Assembly (NCBI GenBank): GCA_021030915.1
Contig: JAGEMR010000207.1
Coordinates: 1-36,678, forward strand
From: Astrothelium macrocarpum
Lineage: Eukaryota > Ascomycota > Dothideomycetes > Trypetheliales > Trypetheliaceae
Reading direction: 5' to 3'
Length of the DNA stretch: 36,678 bases
The position numbers and the translations under genes are program-made. A model generated the notes under the pieces. That model worked only from the letters and a program-made list of their open reading frames with translations. It was not told the DNA's origin and made no database searches. Positions 1-9,287 of this stretch are shown here, piece by piece (position 1 is the stretch's first letter; each line of letters starts with the position of its first letter).

Positions 1-496
1 GAGATATTTAAATTTAAATAAATCTAATAAAACGTGCAAAGTGGCGGGCCGTGCGAAAGGTGGCCGATACTCCTAATGTAATCCTGCGTAGTCTCTCCCT
101 ACGCACAATTTGAGACATCGCACTCTTTCTCCCTGCGCACGATCCAAGCTTACTCACACCTGCCAAATCGGTACTAAAATTTGCCTAAACGAGAACAGTT
201 TTCTCTAAACGGTAAAAACGGACCGAAATTCCCCAGCACAACGATTGCTACTACATGATTAAAATTTAACCCCAACAGGTATCTCTTTTCAGCAAAGAAA
301 TTGAAATTTATTTAAAAAGCATAAGGCACCAATGCAAAAAGGTGAAAACGAGGCATAGGTCTTGAAGGCCCCGGAAGTGCCCTTGTAGCGATCAAAATCT
401 GGCGAGAAGTTCGACCTTCTCCCCATTTATCAACACGCGCTAAGCCATGCTAAGCCGCACTATGCCAAACAACAATGATGACCCAGCGTATCAGCT
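1..496. other. Intergenic, AT-rich, with repeat-like fragments
   Basis: No gene was recognised here. The first 40 bases are almost pure A/T. Bases 80-150 contain short repeated words of the kind TGCGTAG / CCCTACGCAC; read on the minus strand they resemble the 17-base tandem repeat at 25125-25278. Bases 192-242 match a block near 28.06 kb with the same internal spacing. This stretch is downstream of the 3' end of the minus-strand transporter gene. It looks like decayed repeat sequence rather than regulatory DNA, but that is an inference. Confidence 0.4.
192..242 (+). repeat. Dispersed repeat fragment, copy 1
   Basis: The block starts with AGAACAGTTTTC and ends with CCCCAGCACAAC. Both 12-base words recur at 28056-28106 in the same orientation and 51 bases apart overall in both places, with a diverged middle part. 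Weaker similarity extends on both sides. It is probably a fragment of an old dispersed element; the element type cannot be told. Confidence 0.5.
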
Positions 497-1970
497 TTAA
501 CCTGATTTGACTTTCACGTTCCTCCAGTCCATAAATATCACGCCAATGATCGAAACAGCGGACATTATTGCTGCAAAGAGAAAGGTCTCTTTCAGAGCGG
601 AATTGAACGCAATGAGGACGGCTGGTAAGTTCTCTGCTGGAACGCGACTGCGAAACGTTGTGAATCCAGCCGAAACCACAGAGTGAATGTCCACATTTGG
701 CACTGTTGAGCGTAAATTAGAGATGAGTTTCCTTCTAAAAGTTATTCCGCAAAAGACAGCCCCGAGCGCTGAGCCTATTCCGCGGGAGAATATAGATATG
801 GAGGCTCCAAGGGCAGCGTCCCTAGTTGACATCATAGACACGGTATTGAGGAGATACTGATCCCCGCTTAGGCCGGTGCCAATACCGACAAGACTCTATG
901 CAGAAATAGTCAGAAGACAATGCAGCCACCAGGAGACCACGAGGGTATGAGATGATACCTGATAGACAATCAGAGTTGCATAACCGGTATCGATATGAAT
1001 CATTGTTAGTAGACCTGCTCCTACGCTCAGGAAGATCGGTGTCGCAATAAAGAGGGGTGTGCGGTAGCCAGTACTTGAGACAATAAGGGGTGCTGTTCGC
1101 AACGAGACCACAATTGCTATGAGGAACGGTAGAGACATAATCCCGCTGATGACGGCAGACATACCCTTGATAGCTTGAAACCAGATTTGGGTATAGATGA
1201 TCACTAGGAAAAATGCCCCACAGGAGCATGCTTCACAAAGGAGAGTCGTCAGAAATGCTCGTTGTTTGACAATTCTAAGCGGAATTGTTGCATTTTGGCC
1301 ACGCCGGGACTGGATGTAGATAAACGCGAGAGTCAGTATTCCAAAGAGAGACAACAAGAGGATCACACGCCAATTGGCCCAAGCATAAGTACTGCCACCC
1401 CACTGTAGCGCTAACATTATGCACACCGTTCCAGGCAGAGGAATCAAGATATCCAGAAAGCCGAGCGAATTTAAGTTAAAGCGCCCGGATTCCTGCGAAC
1501 CCGGATTTGGTTTTGGTGCTTGGAAAAAAATGATCATCAATAGGCTTGTCGTGCCGGAGAGAAAAATGTTGATGTAAAGACACCAACGCCATGAGGCATA
1601 TTCGATCAATGCGCCACCAAACAAAGGACCAAAAACCACCGATACGCTGGTCAGAGAACGGAGCGTCTTATAGGGGGTAGGCAATGAACGGAAAGATTTC
1701 GTGTGTGGGTGAATCGCCCTGTTTCCTTCCATCATGCCAATAAAGCCTGCACTGGCTATGGCGTATCCTATAATGAAAGCCGTAAAGTTTTTTCCAAGAC
1801 AGCTGGTCAGGTTGCCACTTAGAAACGTGCCAAAAGCGGCAACGTGAGTCCATTTAGGGGAAATTTTGGCAAATAGTTTGGGGAAGAGCAGCGTGAAAAT
1901 CGATTCTGTTGGTATGTCTGCGAGACAGTACCAGCCAGTTTCGAGGAGGGCATTGAATTCGTCAGATACC
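497..1970 (-). CDS. MFS multidrug/toxin-efflux-type transporter, 5' end missing or fused to the upstream gene
   Basis: This is a proton-driven membrane exporter of the major facilitator superfamily, fungal drug-efflux type. Exons run 1970-959 and 895-497, joined over a 63-base intron (958-896, GTATCA...CTGACTATTTCTGCATAG) that restores the family motif around GIGTGLSGDQYLLNT. Other family landmarks are DEFNALLETGWY after the first membrane segment, FGPLFGGALIEYASWRWCLYIN, and many hydrophobic segments up to the C terminus. No start codon is present in frame. The coding sequence opens directly after TAATCATAG, which looks like an intron acceptor, only six bases after the stop of the neighbouring gene. 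The end of that gene (around TAFPKV) resembles the family's first membrane segment. The loop at about 1665-1735 is out of register with the family, so a small frameshift is possible. Either a 5'-truncated pseudogene or the 3' half of a chimera. Confidence 0.7.
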
Positions 1971-1975
1971 TATGA

Positions 1976-3945
1976 TTAGTCAGACCAGCGACAACGTTGA
2001 GATTGGAGCAGTTGGGTAAAATCCACCTTTGGAAAAGCTGTTAGGAACATAGCCTTAGTGAGTGCCCTCTGACAAGTAGTCAAGCATAGAGTTACTTCGG
2101 TGATAAGCTGTTCCCAAGATTCGGAAAGCTGGTGAATCAGTCTCTCTTTAATATCTTCATGAGCCTCAGTGGTGTCATCCATATATTGCGATAATCCCAT
2201 TCCATATCCGTGGGGGTGCTGGTCCTTTTCTTTGTTGTCATCCGTTGGACGATCGGTGCTTGATTGATCAGTATGGTCGATGTCCTGTGATGTGGCCGTA
2301 TCTTTGTTGTTGGAACTGGAAGCTTTGTCGTTCCAATGGCCATTGCTTTGCTCGCATGAAAGATTAGTCTCATTATTGTACAGCCCTACGTCTTCGACTC
2401 CAAGGCTACTTTTAATGTCCTTTAAGATATCGCTCATCGGGACCACAAGCGCGTCGCCGAACGGATCCAATGCTACCACATGACCATATAGACCGTAGTT
2501 AGTGGTGTCAACGACCCAAGCGCCACAATCTCCCTTCATCAGGGCTACATACGTTAGCAATATCGCGACACAGATCTGGAGTGTCGCATACCCCGCTTGG
2601 ATTTCTCACACGGTCTGAAGTTGAATGTCCTGGCTGGGTTCCTCGTGTTTCCTAAGTTGACAAAGCTGAGATCATTGGAAAGGGTCCCCATCAATAGATC
2701 ACGACCTTCGTCGTCTGGGGTAGTAAGAACTAAAACTCGATGATCAGTTGTTTCTGGTGGGGAAAGCGACTTGCTTTCTCCAAGGTCAAGGTCCAAGGAT
2801 TTGGTAATTTCACGAGATCCGATTGAGTTATTGAAGAGTGTGTTTGCGAATCGATCATTATTTGTGAGCTGCACAAGAGACCAGTCTAAATAGCGGCCAG
2901 CCCCTGAGTATTGTGGGTCTGGCATCATCAGCGAGAAAGACACCACTTCATCAGTATCTAAATCCCATGTCTTTCCTTGCTGATTATAGATTTCAGTCGG
3001 CGCGATTTCGGGCTCAAGCTCACTGTGTGGTGCCATATGCGAAGTGGCTAGCTCAGGATCCTCGTAGTCGTCTTCAACTGTCCCATCGCTTTCATCAGTA
3101 AATTCGGAAGCATCCGAGCCGTCCTCGGCGCTGAGCTGGTCATGGAACACGTGACCAACAGATAGGCCCCAAATTTGGGAAGTGCCATCTCTACTGCTGG
3201 TTGCAATAGTGCCACCCAAAGTGGCAACTTTTCTGAAACCTTCTTGCGCGCCCGTAACAATGGCTAAACCACAGAGTGTATTGGAAGTCGGATTGCATAG
3301 ATAAGCATTAGATCCTAGCATGGGTCCAGCAAGAAGCCACGGTCCTTCACAAACAAGGATAAGCGGATGAAAGAATGCGTCAGGTCGTAGAAGCTCGGCC
3401 CGTATGTGCGGTTGCTGGAAGAATTTCTTGGTCTTCTTTTTGTATTTTTTGTGGCATGCCACGACGATATACAGTGCAGGGTTGGCTTCATCTTCCCCCA
3501 ACCACTTTAGCTGCCAAGAAATGTGCTCTGACTTTTTCGCCGACTTAAAGATATAGTGACAAAGAGGCTCGAAAAATAATTGCTGAAGATCCTGGAATCG
3601 CTCTTTTGCTTCATTGGGAATCTCTTTATCAATTCGGTATACATTCTTGACAGTAGATCGTTCTGTTCTTTCTCGAGCGCCTGTCCTGGGACCAATGCCA
3701 GAATCATTGACAGGTAGTGAAGAACCGAAATCCGTAGATTCTCCAGTCTCCGTTCTGGGGTCAAGACCGGAGTCAATAGTCGACGTCCGAGAAGGGGCAA
3801 TCCATTCTTGAACACCAATCTCAGATCCATATCCCGAATCAACAATAGAGACAGTAGGAAAGGAGATGAGAGAACCCGGTTTAGGATCTCTTCCTGGTTT
3901 TCGAGGTACGTCAGTGAAACCCTCTTCAGAAGCGTTTTCGCTCAT
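1976..3945 (-). CDS. Fungal protein with chymotrypsin-like fold and His-Asp-Cys triad
   Basis: The predicted protein has 640 residues from exons 3945-2592 and 2544-1976. A 47-base intron (2591-2545) has donor GTATGC, branch GCTAAC and acceptor TAG, and splicing gives KRALMKGDCGAWVVD without a break. Residues 1-100 are disordered, with three DSG motifs at about 36, 58 and 81. The protease-like core shows GLSVGHVF (His 265), RYLDWSLVQL (Asp 354) and GDCGAW (Cys 458 in place of the usual serine), in the order His-Asp-nucleophile of chymotrypsin-fold peptidases. An acidic insert lies at about 271-310. A family with this pattern is widespread in filamentous fungi; its function is not known to me, and catalysis is inferred from motifs only. 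The tail after about residue 500 is hydrophilic, but its last 25 residues resemble the first membrane segment of an MFS transporter. The start ATG lies in a typical context with no better upstream choice. Confidence 0.7.
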
Positions 3946-4526
3946 TGTGAGGAATCGAGCATATGAACGATTCGCAGTGGTCTATTGACGACAAGCTATG
4001 CTGTCTTTCGAACCTTGATAGAACCATTTCAGACTAAGGTACTTACGAATTATTGAATGAGCTCGGTTTGTTCCATGTCTTGTTCCAAACAGGAGGGGGT
4101 GGGAGCGTGCTGTGGCTTGCAGCGCCGAGTATCAGCTGAATAACTAGCACCGGACTGCCCGATCGGAGCCGTCGTGCGATAAACCGGCACCAGCGCGTGT
4201 CAAAAGAAATGTCGTGCTAGGGTCACACCAGTGGATGAAGCTAGAGATGTCCTACTAGGGTCAGATCGTATGGCTGAGCTAAGCAGTCTGAGCCAATCAT
4301 AGCGATGAGCCGATCCTATGATTGGCTCACACTACTTACCCTGCTAGGACATTTCTAGCTTCACCCACTGGTGCAGGTCTTGTCTTGACCAGAAAGTCTA
4401 ACATATATATCTAATATCTACCAACAATCAAACATCGTGAACTATTTCGAATAGCTGTCATGCAATTCCGCTGCCTAACGACAATTCGACACCAATCGAT
4501 TCACTAGTGATCTAATATCGACGGAA
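3946..4526. promoter_or_regulatory. Divergent intergenic region between the protease-like gene and the TM-protein gene
   Basis: This 581-base stretch separates two outward-facing start codons, so it should hold both promoters. It contains a 148-base foldback element at 4226-4373. I see no other recognisable motif. Confidence 0.4.
4226..4373. repeat. 148-base foldback (MITE-like) element with long inverted arms
   Basis: The left arm begins CACCAGTGGATGAAGCTAGA and the right arm ends with its near-exact reverse complement (TCTAGCTTCACCCACTGGTG). Pairing continues inward through GATGTCCTA / TAGGACATT, AGGGT / ACCCT and CTGAGCCAATCATAG / CTATGATTGGCTCA, leaving only a short loop. It has no coding capacity. 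Long terminal inverted arms with nothing between them fit a miniature inverted-repeat element. No clear target-site duplication is visible. Confidence 0.65.
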
Positions 4527-5748
4527 ATGTTTAAACCTACAAGATTAGAAGAATTGAAGCTTGGGCAGAGTATCTGGTCTTGGATCCTGTGTGACGGTTG
4601 TCTCAAGGAAAAGCAATGCAGACAATATGATTGTGCTTCAAATCGGATGAAAAATCTCAAGCAATACTGGATCTACTATGCCAACGCGATGACCGACTAC
4701 CAAAATATGATAGAAAAACATCCACACAGATCATCCGAACTTCACGAGGCAATATTCCGGGGTTTGCGTGTCATACGGGAGCAACCCGGTCTAACGAGAG
4801 AGGAATTGGCTGCACGAGCAGCCGTGAAACCGAGAGAAATAGATCTTGCGGTGAAGCTCATGATAATGATACCTTGTTCCCATGAGACTGGATCATTCAT
4901 TGCCATGGAACACGGGACGAATCCTACGCCATGGTCGAAGGCAATCAATCTTGACCAATTCATCGAACAGGCTCTTCCTGCTGCAGACATGAATGCCAAA
5001 TTTGATGCAGGGCAAATGTCCTCACTGATGGCTTGCAAGCTGACGAAAAGAACCAAGCTTCGGATCCGGCCAACAAGCGATTTGAGGGAGCACTTGAGAC
5101 TGGATAGAAGACGAGGTGCTGTACTCGTGTTTCATCACACTGCATTCTTAAAGGAGCATTTGCACCGAACGAAAGGCTTCCGGAGTGAGCTAACTGTCTA
5201 CCAATGCCTGAGATTGTAAGTTTGTGAATGCTGTTCATGGTTACAAATCAATGTCCTTCTTTACTGACCAGACCAGGGGCGCGGTTCCTCGGCAGCTTGC
5301 TCTCGAAATCCTCGATTCCATACACAAGGTTCTTTTCCCTTTGGCCGACCGAAAATCGAGAAATATGCTCGAAGGTCTCGTAAGGAAATACTCCTTCGAT
5401 CACGACATACTCAAATTCGAATCTGCCGCATTTCGAAATCCAGAAGAGAGAGAAATCCGCTATGTGCATCTTAGTGGGCGGTTGAGGGAGCTCCTTGAGG
5501 AAGTCGAAAATCCATTTCCACGTGGATGGTTTGCGAAGTCAATGCAGCGCAAAAGTGGCTCACGGCATATGATGACGATTAGCTTGATGGGGTTCGCAGT
5601 TGCCCTCATCTTAGGGTTCTTGACCTTGATCGTGACTATGCTACAGACATGGATTACATGGCAACAATGGAAGAATCCTGGGTCAACCTCCCAAAATGCA
5701 CAAGTTCCTTGTGCTCTGGGCGACAAAATGCCATCAAACGGGTCTTGA
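4527..5748 (+). CDS. Fungal-specific protein with winged-helix-like segment and C-terminal membrane anchor
   Basis: A 386-residue protein is predicted from exons 4527-5215 and 5277-5748. The 61-base intron has a canonical GTAAGT donor and ends GACCAGACCAG; joining gives CLRLGAVPRQLALEILDS. Landmarks I recognise from a widespread unnamed fungal family are FHHTAFLKEHL before the intron, PRQLALEILDSI after it, and PRGWFAKSMQRKSGSR just before the membrane segment. Residues about 75-125 (with LTREELAARAAV) resemble a winged-helix fold. One strong hydrophobic segment lies at about 328-357, followed by WQQWKNP, so the protein is probably anchored with most of its mass on one side. Its role is unknown. 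It is divergent from the protease-like gene. The first 40 residues are less conserved-looking, so an extra upstream intron cannot be excluded. Confidence 0.75.
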
Positions 5749-6381
5749 AAGACGAGCTCGTACTTTGAGAATGAACGTCTAGAGCGTTGGGTTGGTGGCT
5801 CAACGGTAGAGGAGAGCTGCTCATGGAGGCCAACAAGCGACACCACAGCTTCGTCTGATCACCACCCTCACCCCAACCTCTCATCCTCTTTCAGGCTTGG
5901 CAATCTGCTTCCTCCCTTCTGAAGCTGATGACTGCCCCGCTGTCAGGCCGAAATGAAAGCAATTGTGGGATATTGCGGACCTCACGGTACTGTGAGCACA
6001 ACATTGTGGAATTGTGGTGACGAACGTATCACACATCGTGGAAATTAGACTGCCCAAGGCTTTCCTTCCAGCCGCGAAGATTTAGTCCGGAGACTACCTA
6101 GTCCATCTTAAATGAGACTAGCACGGACGAGAAGAGAAGCTCCGTGCTGGTGCCAATTTGTACATTAGACTTTGTATATCTAGAATAATGCGATAATCGT
6201 GACAAATGAACAAATGTCTAGATTGTAACTTCAAGCTTCTACGGAGTTGGTACCTTTCCAAGTGTGCGCACTAATGAGAACAACAGATGAATTTCGAGCT
6301 GATGGGGACTATCCAGAGCGGTATAGTGCACAAGTCAGCACAAACGTTGTGTTTCATGAAACATAATTCTCATCAGAGAAC
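5749..6381. other. Intergenic, no gene seen
   Basis: This is the 3' flank of the TM-protein gene. At 5789-5812 a tRNA-like 5' part occurs (a 7-base stem half, then GGCTCAACGGTAGAG resembling an A box), but no T arm follows. Otherwise there are only short frames broken by stops. Confidence 0.4.
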
Positions 6382-6480
6382 GCGAGCGTGGCGATCATGG
6401 CGAGCATAGCGAGCATGACGAGCATGACAATCTTAGCGAGCAGGGCGATCATGGCGAGCAGAGCGATCATGGCGAGGTGG
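6382..6480 (+). repeat. 9-base tandem repeat (minisatellite), 11 units
   Basis: Eleven units of GCGAGCATG or close variants (GCGATCATG, GCGAGCAGA, ACGAGCATG) sit in perfect 9-base register. Because the unit is three codons, one plus-strand frame stays open and reads as a run of Gly/Ser/Asp-Glu/Asp-His triplets, continuing downstream to about 6665. That frame has no start codon after the upstream TGA, so I treat it as a repeat and not as a gene. Confidence 0.85.
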
Positions 6481-6571
6481 CGTTTTTAACTTTTGCCACT
6501 TGGGCCCCTAGCCAAACAAGGGCATCCGTACAGTTACCCGCAGGTTCAGCCTCTATTTCGGAAGACCGACT

Positions 6572-7090
6572 TCAGTTATTCCTCCTTTTTTTGAGTAGTT
6601 TGATTCTTGCCAAACTTGGGAACCACGGCCATTCCCTCCGTGTATCTCGGGGAGACCTATTGTGAGTTTCTCGACCCACACGAAGTGGCGTGAAGGCCTC
6701 TCTGCCCAAAGCAGGGGGCGAAAGAATGATGACTAAAATGGCACATTTAATCCGCCCTTTCAAAACGCCACAGTAATGAATCATTATTAATAAAAGATTG
6801 ATGCTGGTCAATGTGCTCAGTTTAGTGCGGCAGCCCCAATTTGTGAGTGCAAGTGTTCCAGCCTTAGCGCTTGATCCGATTAAGGTACTGAAGCCAATGC
6901 GCGACAGCCCGGCGCTGTCGATCAGCACATTCTTGGCAGATCGCTTCATGTTCTTACCCTATATTTACTTATAAATCGGCTCCAATCGTTTATCTTTGAA
7001 CCTCAGTAGCTCTTTCTCATCCAGCGTAATTTGACTTCCAACAAGATTCAACGGGACGGCCAGGAGTTGTGCACTTTGGACTTTGTTGGA
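6572..7090 (-). pseudogene. Decayed coding fragments, one resembling a protein-kinase catalytic loop
   Basis: Two minus-strand frames look like coding sequence but do not join. Positions 7090-6965 encode 41 residues (with LNLVGSQITLDEKELLRF) before a stop. The next frame, 6949-6572, begins MKRSAKNVLIDSAGLSRI. The words KNVLIDSAGLSRI and FSTLIGSSAKAGT resemble the kinase pattern (K/A)NVLID-SG-R-ADFG-ST, with the DFG region damaged. The rest of that frame is not recognisable. I infer a relic of a kinase-like gene; chance resemblance is possible because the match is short. Confidence 0.3.
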
Positions 7091-9287
7091 TCAAAAAAAT
7101 GGACTTGAAAAGAGGTTGTGAACAGCGGGCTAGATGGCATGATTTTTGAAGAGTTATTTAAAGTCGAACCAATCGGAAAGCGTTCGGTCAGCCTCCGTCG
7201 TCTTCGATTCATCAAAGTTTCCTACAGAAGTTCGATTTTGGTGACCAACAGCACTAACAGTCGGACAAGCCCTGGCGCTGCACGTGGCGCTGCACGTAGC
7301 GCTCACCGTCGCATTTCTCGGGAACGCCGAAACATTAAGACTACACATTTTCCTCTAGTGGATCAATTCCGGTTGATAAACGCTTCCCTCGAGATTTCGT
7401 ATCCTAAGGGAGAGCCTATTGACGTTTGAAGTCCACTGAGCTTACGAAGCAAGTACCCTCTTACATGGTCGAAGATGGCGTCGCTTAAGCAACATCCAAA
7501 GTATATCCATCATCCCTTAGTCCGGACGTATGAAATTTTCGCTGCAAGAGGCTTTGCCCCTGACATAGCTTGATACTCCATCAATGCGACCTTATAGTTA
7601 CACCCTCTACAAGCCCGAGTACAGAGTCGAAAAAGTAAGTTACGCGAAATATACGGCTTTGGATCTTTTCGGGAGATCAGTCTCTCGTCCTCCTAAATGC
7701 TAGTCAACGCTTCGTACTTTGGACGAGGATTCACTTGTGGGATATCCATCCCGTTTTTTCTTGATCATCTACCAAAAATGGGCTTGAGCAAATCCAGAAA
7801 AGAGTCGTTCTATTAGTCACTTACTACAGATAATGCAATGGATCGGAGACGCGCTCTTCGCTCGCCTTATAGTGTTGTAAGCCAATCCACTCCGTGTCAG
7901 GATTGAACGGGTGTTGTCTGGTCAAATAGGTATCTTGATTTGACTAGAAGGAGTAGGATATTGGGAAGTCACACGTTCCCAGAGTAATTCAAGGGCTTTT
8001 GTTTCTAACACAAAGTAGCTCGAGAAGAATAGATACCCCTAGGCTACGTGGTACGAAGCTACTATGTATAGCTAGTTCCGTCCGGAGCTACGTCGAACCT
8101 TCGACAAACCAGAGAATCCTCCGCCAAGGCCCGTGACAGACATTCTGTGTTCTACTATGTGTTGTTATGTGTCACTTATGGCGAATGAAACATCTTCCGG
8201 ACAAAGCCATCATGGACCTCAAGACTGACTGAGATAGTTGTTAACTTTAGATCCGATGCAGTGCCTCTGATACAGTCTCTTACAACGCAGGCCGTTAGAC
8301 GCTAAGAATTTGACAAAACACTTCAATGGTGGACTTTCGTTTCTCATCCTGTCCCTCCACTGTGGTAGATGGAGCTTCATTGACGTCTGCTATCCGCATG
8401 TATTCGAATCGTTTCCGTCTGCAACCTTTGCACGCTCGGGGACTACAGTTGCACTGTTCCCTGACACAACAAATATTGCAATCTATGGTCTTGAAGAGGT
8501 TTTCGAATGCCCATGCGGCTGATGGCTCTCAAATATAGTATTTCGGTTATTGACACGAGCAGCCATCTCAATAATACTACGTGATGTCGACACCGACCTC
8601 TCTATCGAAACATCTTGTCGGATTCTCTCTGTATGGTCATGATTTATCAGTTGACATCGATCCTATAGGTATGCAACTAATTGCTGCTGCTCTTCTGGGC
8701 CGCTTTCGGGATAACTTAGCAAGACAGTAAGAATGTTATACATTAGGTCAATTCAGAAACAAGGGCAGTTCGAAGCCGCATGGAGATCACTTTTTGAACA
8801 TAACAACTCGAAGGAAGTAGGGGATGTACATCCATATCATGCCACAGGATCCGGCTTGAATGCACTACAATAGCTGTGGTAGACTACGTTTACATACCTA
8901 GTTTACACGGTTCAGTTCAGTGTCAAAATATCAAGGTGGGTTGATAGTAGTTTTGGCGAACAGACTCACCGGAATTACTATTGACTCCTAAAAAGAGAAG
9001 GGTAAAGAATGGCCATAGTACTCTGTCTGGGATGGATTGACTCAGTTACTCAGGACCTGGGTGAGACGGCAAGGGTCGCACATGCAAAGCGTTCAGGGCA
9101 ATTCCCGCCAGGGAACGCAACGCCTGCGTCACCTCGGCCGAATCCTGTTCGTCCTTCTACCCCAGATCTTCAATCACCCCTTCGCTTCCTTCAATGTCGT
9201 TCAACACTTGTTGAGAGCCGCTTGTGGTCAACTGCTTAGCCATTGGCCGCAGAACTCTCTATAATCATTGCCGCTGTCTCTTGACCA
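7091..9287. other. Gene-poor stretch with scattered broken coding fragments
   Basis: No intact gene was recognised in these 2.2 kb. Several short frames have protein-like composition but end quickly or change frame: a 32-codon frame starting MASLKQHPKYIHHPLVRTYE near 7473, a 48-codon frame at 8584-8730, and a following frame that reads on to about 8874. A small in-phase repeat (GGCGCTGCACGT twice) lies near 7277-7300. The last few hundred bases should contain the promoter and 5' leader of the GPHR gene. Overall this looks like old, decayed gene sequence. Confidence 0.35.
8584..8730 (+). pseudogene. 48-residue coding fragment, unassigned
   Basis: The frame starts ATG TCG and reads with natural composition, including GFSLYGHDLSVDIDPIGMQL, to a TAA. 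The reading then seems to continue in another frame from about 8730 to 8874 (with FEAAWRSLFEHNNSKEVGDV). No splice pair with consistent phase was found between them, so a frameshifted relic on the plus strand is the simplest reading. No family recognised. Confidence 0.25.

Noticed and set aside
5789..5880. tRNA-like sequence with a seven-base acceptor pairing, an A-box-like D arm and a CAT anticodon-like loop
   Set aside because: The D and anticodon stems have mismatches and there is no T arm before the 3' acceptor half, so it does not fold as a tRNA.
9009..9264. Two overlapping plus-strand frames just before GPHR
   Set aside because: Both stop before the GPHR ATG, and the family's N terminus begins at 9288, so these are leader or promoter sequence.
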